DNA of 8,446 bases. It comes from DATFWC01 sp045801465 (GTDB lineage: Bacteria > Pseudomonadota > Alphaproteobacteria > Rhizobiales > Xanthobacteraceae). Positions 7,091 through 8,446 of the stretch are shown piece after piece; position 1 is the stretch's first letter, and every line of letters begins with the position of its first letter. A program made the position numbers and the translations under genes. The stretch lies in contig JBJMSU010000082.1 in NCBI GenBank assembly GCA_045801465.1, forward strand, positions 1-8,446, read 5' to 3'. The notes under the pieces are model-generated. The model was not told the origin of the DNA and searched no databases. It saw nothing but the letters and a program-made list of their open reading frames with translations.

Positions 7091-7107
7091 CGGGGCGCCC
7101 GGCCCCG
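7091..7107. terminator. GC hairpin between convergent genes, possible bidirectional terminator
   Basis: CGGGGC (7091-7096), loop GCCCG, and GCCCCG (7102-7107) form a perfect 6-base-pair, fully G/C stem. It sits in the 37-base gap between the convergent TPR and amidohydrolase stop codons, where a shared terminator is expected. There is no T tract on either side, so intrinsic termination would be weak. In a genome this rich in GC, a stem of this length can also arise by chance. Confidence 0.35.
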
Positions 7108-7110
7108 CGC

Positions 7111-8446
7111 TCACCGCCAATTCGCCTGCTTGCGCAGCTTGTCCAATGCGGCTGCGGCTTCGGCGACGACCTGGTCCGCGGCAACTCCGATCATCTTGCC
7201 GTTCCGTTTGATGATACGGCCGTCCACCACCACCGTGTCGATATTGGCCGACTCCGTCGCCTCGACCAGCATGTGCGCGGGATCGGTGAATACGCCCAGG
7301 TTGGGTTCGCGCGTCGACACCATGATCAGGTCGGCGCGCTTGCCGGGTTTGAGCGAACCGACCTTGTCGTCGATGCCGAGGGCGCGGGCGCCATCGATGG
7401 TGCCCATCTCCAGCGCCCGCCGGGGAGCAAGCTTGAACTCGCTTTCCGCCCGCGCGTTCTCGATCGCCGCCAGGAACTTCATGTTCTCGAACAGGCTGCA
7501 GGTTCCGGTCAGCGCCACGGTGTCGACGGAGAGGCAACACGTCACGCCGGCGGCGACGAGCTCGCTTGCCGGAGCGAAGCCATAGCCGACGCGCGCGTCG
7601 GTAATCGGCGACAGGCTCACCGGCGAGCCCGCATCGGCCAGCATCTTGATTTCGTCCGGCTGGGCCCACGTCGCGTGGGCGATGAGCACATCCTTGCCCA
7701 GGAAGCCCTCTTTGGCGTGCATTTCGATCATGCGCGGCTGGTTGCGCCGGCTGCCGAGGTGCACGGCAATGGGAATGCCGAGACGGCGCGCATGCTCGAA
7801 TTCCGCACGATAGACTTCGGGCTTGAGCAATGTCGCGCGCCACATGCCGCGCCAGCCCAGGCAAAGATGCAACAGCCCCTCGCGGTCGTATTTCGCCCAG
7901 TCGTGGTGGAGACGCTCCAGGTCGGCGAGGTTGAAGATCTCGCTGTCCGGCATCCCCTGGTACCAGCTGTAGGAGAAGCGCGCGCGAATGCCGGTGTCCT
8001 TCAGCGCGCGCAGCTCCGCCTCGGCGTAGTTCAAGTCGCGAATGGAATGGGCCCAATTGTGAACCGTGGTGATCCCCGAATTCAGCGCATCGACCGCGCC
8101 GAGCCGCGTGCCCTGATACACGTCATCGGGCGAAATGAACTTGGTGAAGGCAAGCACCATGGGAAAATACGTGTGCTCGCGCCTGTCGCCGGCATAGCTG
8201 CGGAACAGGGTGGTCCACATGTGCCAATGCGTTTCGATGAGGCCCGGCAGCACGATCGTGCCTTGGCCGTCGATCGTTGCGGCCCCCGCCGCGTCGAGGC
8301 TCTTTCCGACGCCGATGATCTCGCCCCCGCGCACGTGCACGTCGCCGCCCGGAATGTCGCCGAGGATCGGGTCCATGGTCATGACATAAGCGTTGCGGAT
8401 GACGAACTCGCCGCGCGCCGGCAATCCTTGCGGCGCCCCACCATCG
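7111..8446 (-). CDS. Metal-dependent amidohydrolase (TrzN/AtzA/cytosine-deaminase-like), 5' end open at window edge
   Basis: A cytoplasmic amidohydrolase-superfamily enzyme with an N-terminal beta-sandwich strand (FVIRNAYVMTMDP), a TIM-barrel core and a C-terminal sandwich closure (GSLKPGKRADLIMV, then DTVVVDGRIIKRNGKM). Numbering from the TTG at 8424 (437 residues), the metal ligands are H66 and H68 (GLIETHWHMW), H222 (AVHLGS), H250 (LIAHATW) and D301 (LSVDT). This is a mononuclear subtype III layout, typical of hydrolytic deaminases and dechlorinases of N-heterocycles. The HxxE glutamate used as proton shuttle in many of these is Ser225 here, so the substrate and mechanism may differ. TTG at 8424 is a weak start: AAGGA abuts it with no spacer. 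The same frame stays open through DGGAPQG to position 8446, so the true start may lie just outside the window. The ATG at 8444-8442 is out of frame. The gene is convergent with the TPR gene and no partner is visible. The substrate is unknown. Confidence 0.9.
   Translation of the reverse strand, partial: DGGAPQGLPARGEFVIRNAYVMTMDPILGDIPGGDVHVRGGEIIGVGKSLDAAGAATIDGQGTIVLPGLIETHWHMWTTLFRSYAGDRREHTYFPMVLAFTKFISPDDVYQGTRLGAVDALNSGITTVHNWAHSIRDLNYAEAELRALKDTGIRARFSYSWYQGMPDSEIFNLADLERLHHDWAKYDREGLLHLCLGWRGMWRATLLKPEVYRAEFEHARRLGIPIAVHLGSRRNQPRMIEMHAKEGFLGKDVLIAHATWAQPDEIKMLADAGSPVSLSPITDARVGYGFAPASELVAAGVTCCLSVDTVALTGTCSLFENMKFLAAIENARAESEFKLAPRRALEMGTIDGARALGIDDKVGSLKPGKRADLIMVSTREPNLGVFTDPAHMLVEATESANIDTVVVDGRIIKRNGKMIGVAADQVVAEAAAALDKLRKQANWR

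Noticed and set aside
6953..8056. A minus-strand frame of 367 codons overlapping the amidohydrolase gene in another frame
   Set aside because: The amidohydrolase frame has all the catalytic motifs; this one is an Arg/Ala/Gly-rich frame-shifted shadow.
1..8446. CRISPR arrays, insertion sequences, tRNA or rRNA genes, phage genes
   Set aside because: No regularly spaced repeats, transposase motifs or terminal inverted repeats, cloverleaf or rRNA-like sequence were seen on either strand by eye.

Overview
The window is GC-rich throughout. Its codon use, an NtrY/NtrX pair followed by a D-amino-acid aminotransferase start, and a Bug-type periplasmic binding protein all suggest an alphaproteobacterium, most likely of the Rhizobiales (Bradyrhizobium/Xanthobacteraceae-like). 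The genus cannot be fixed from the sequence alone.

Positions 1-3743 (all minus strand) hold the tail of a regulatory operon read right to left: ntrY (membrane sensor kinase), ntrX (response regulator, 5 bases downstream), and then the first 17 codons of a dat-like D-amino-acid aminotransferase, which starts 5 bases after the ntrX stop and runs off the left edge. NtrY should sense a nitrogen- or redox-related signal and phosphorylate NtrX at Asp54. NtrX has an intact AAA+ ATPase and a Fis-type DNA-binding end but lacks the GAFTGA loop used to contact sigma-54.

Positions 3744-4052 are a divergent intergenic region of about 0.3 kb. It has an A/T-richer patch with two small inverted repeats and a weak ntrY promoter candidate. 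ntrBC, which often precede ntrYX in this group, are not immediately upstream.

Positions 4053-5024 (plus) encode an exported solute-binding protein of the tripartite tricarboxylate transporter (TctC/Bug) family, without membrane partners in the window. Positions 5232-7073 (plus) encode a probably exported tetratricopeptide-repeat protein of unknown function with a conspicuous set of His and Cys motifs. Convergent with it, 7111-8446 (minus) encodes a metal-dependent amidohydrolase of the TrzN/AtzA/cytosine-deaminase-like group, whose usual HxxE glutamate is replaced. Its reading frame is still open at the right edge, so its true start may lie outside the window.

The left third is ordinary, well-conserved regulatory DNA. 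The right two thirds are accessory metabolic genes that do not form an obvious operon. I did not find a convincing new multi-gene system. The best candidates for a second look are the TPR protein and the altered active site of the amidohydrolase.
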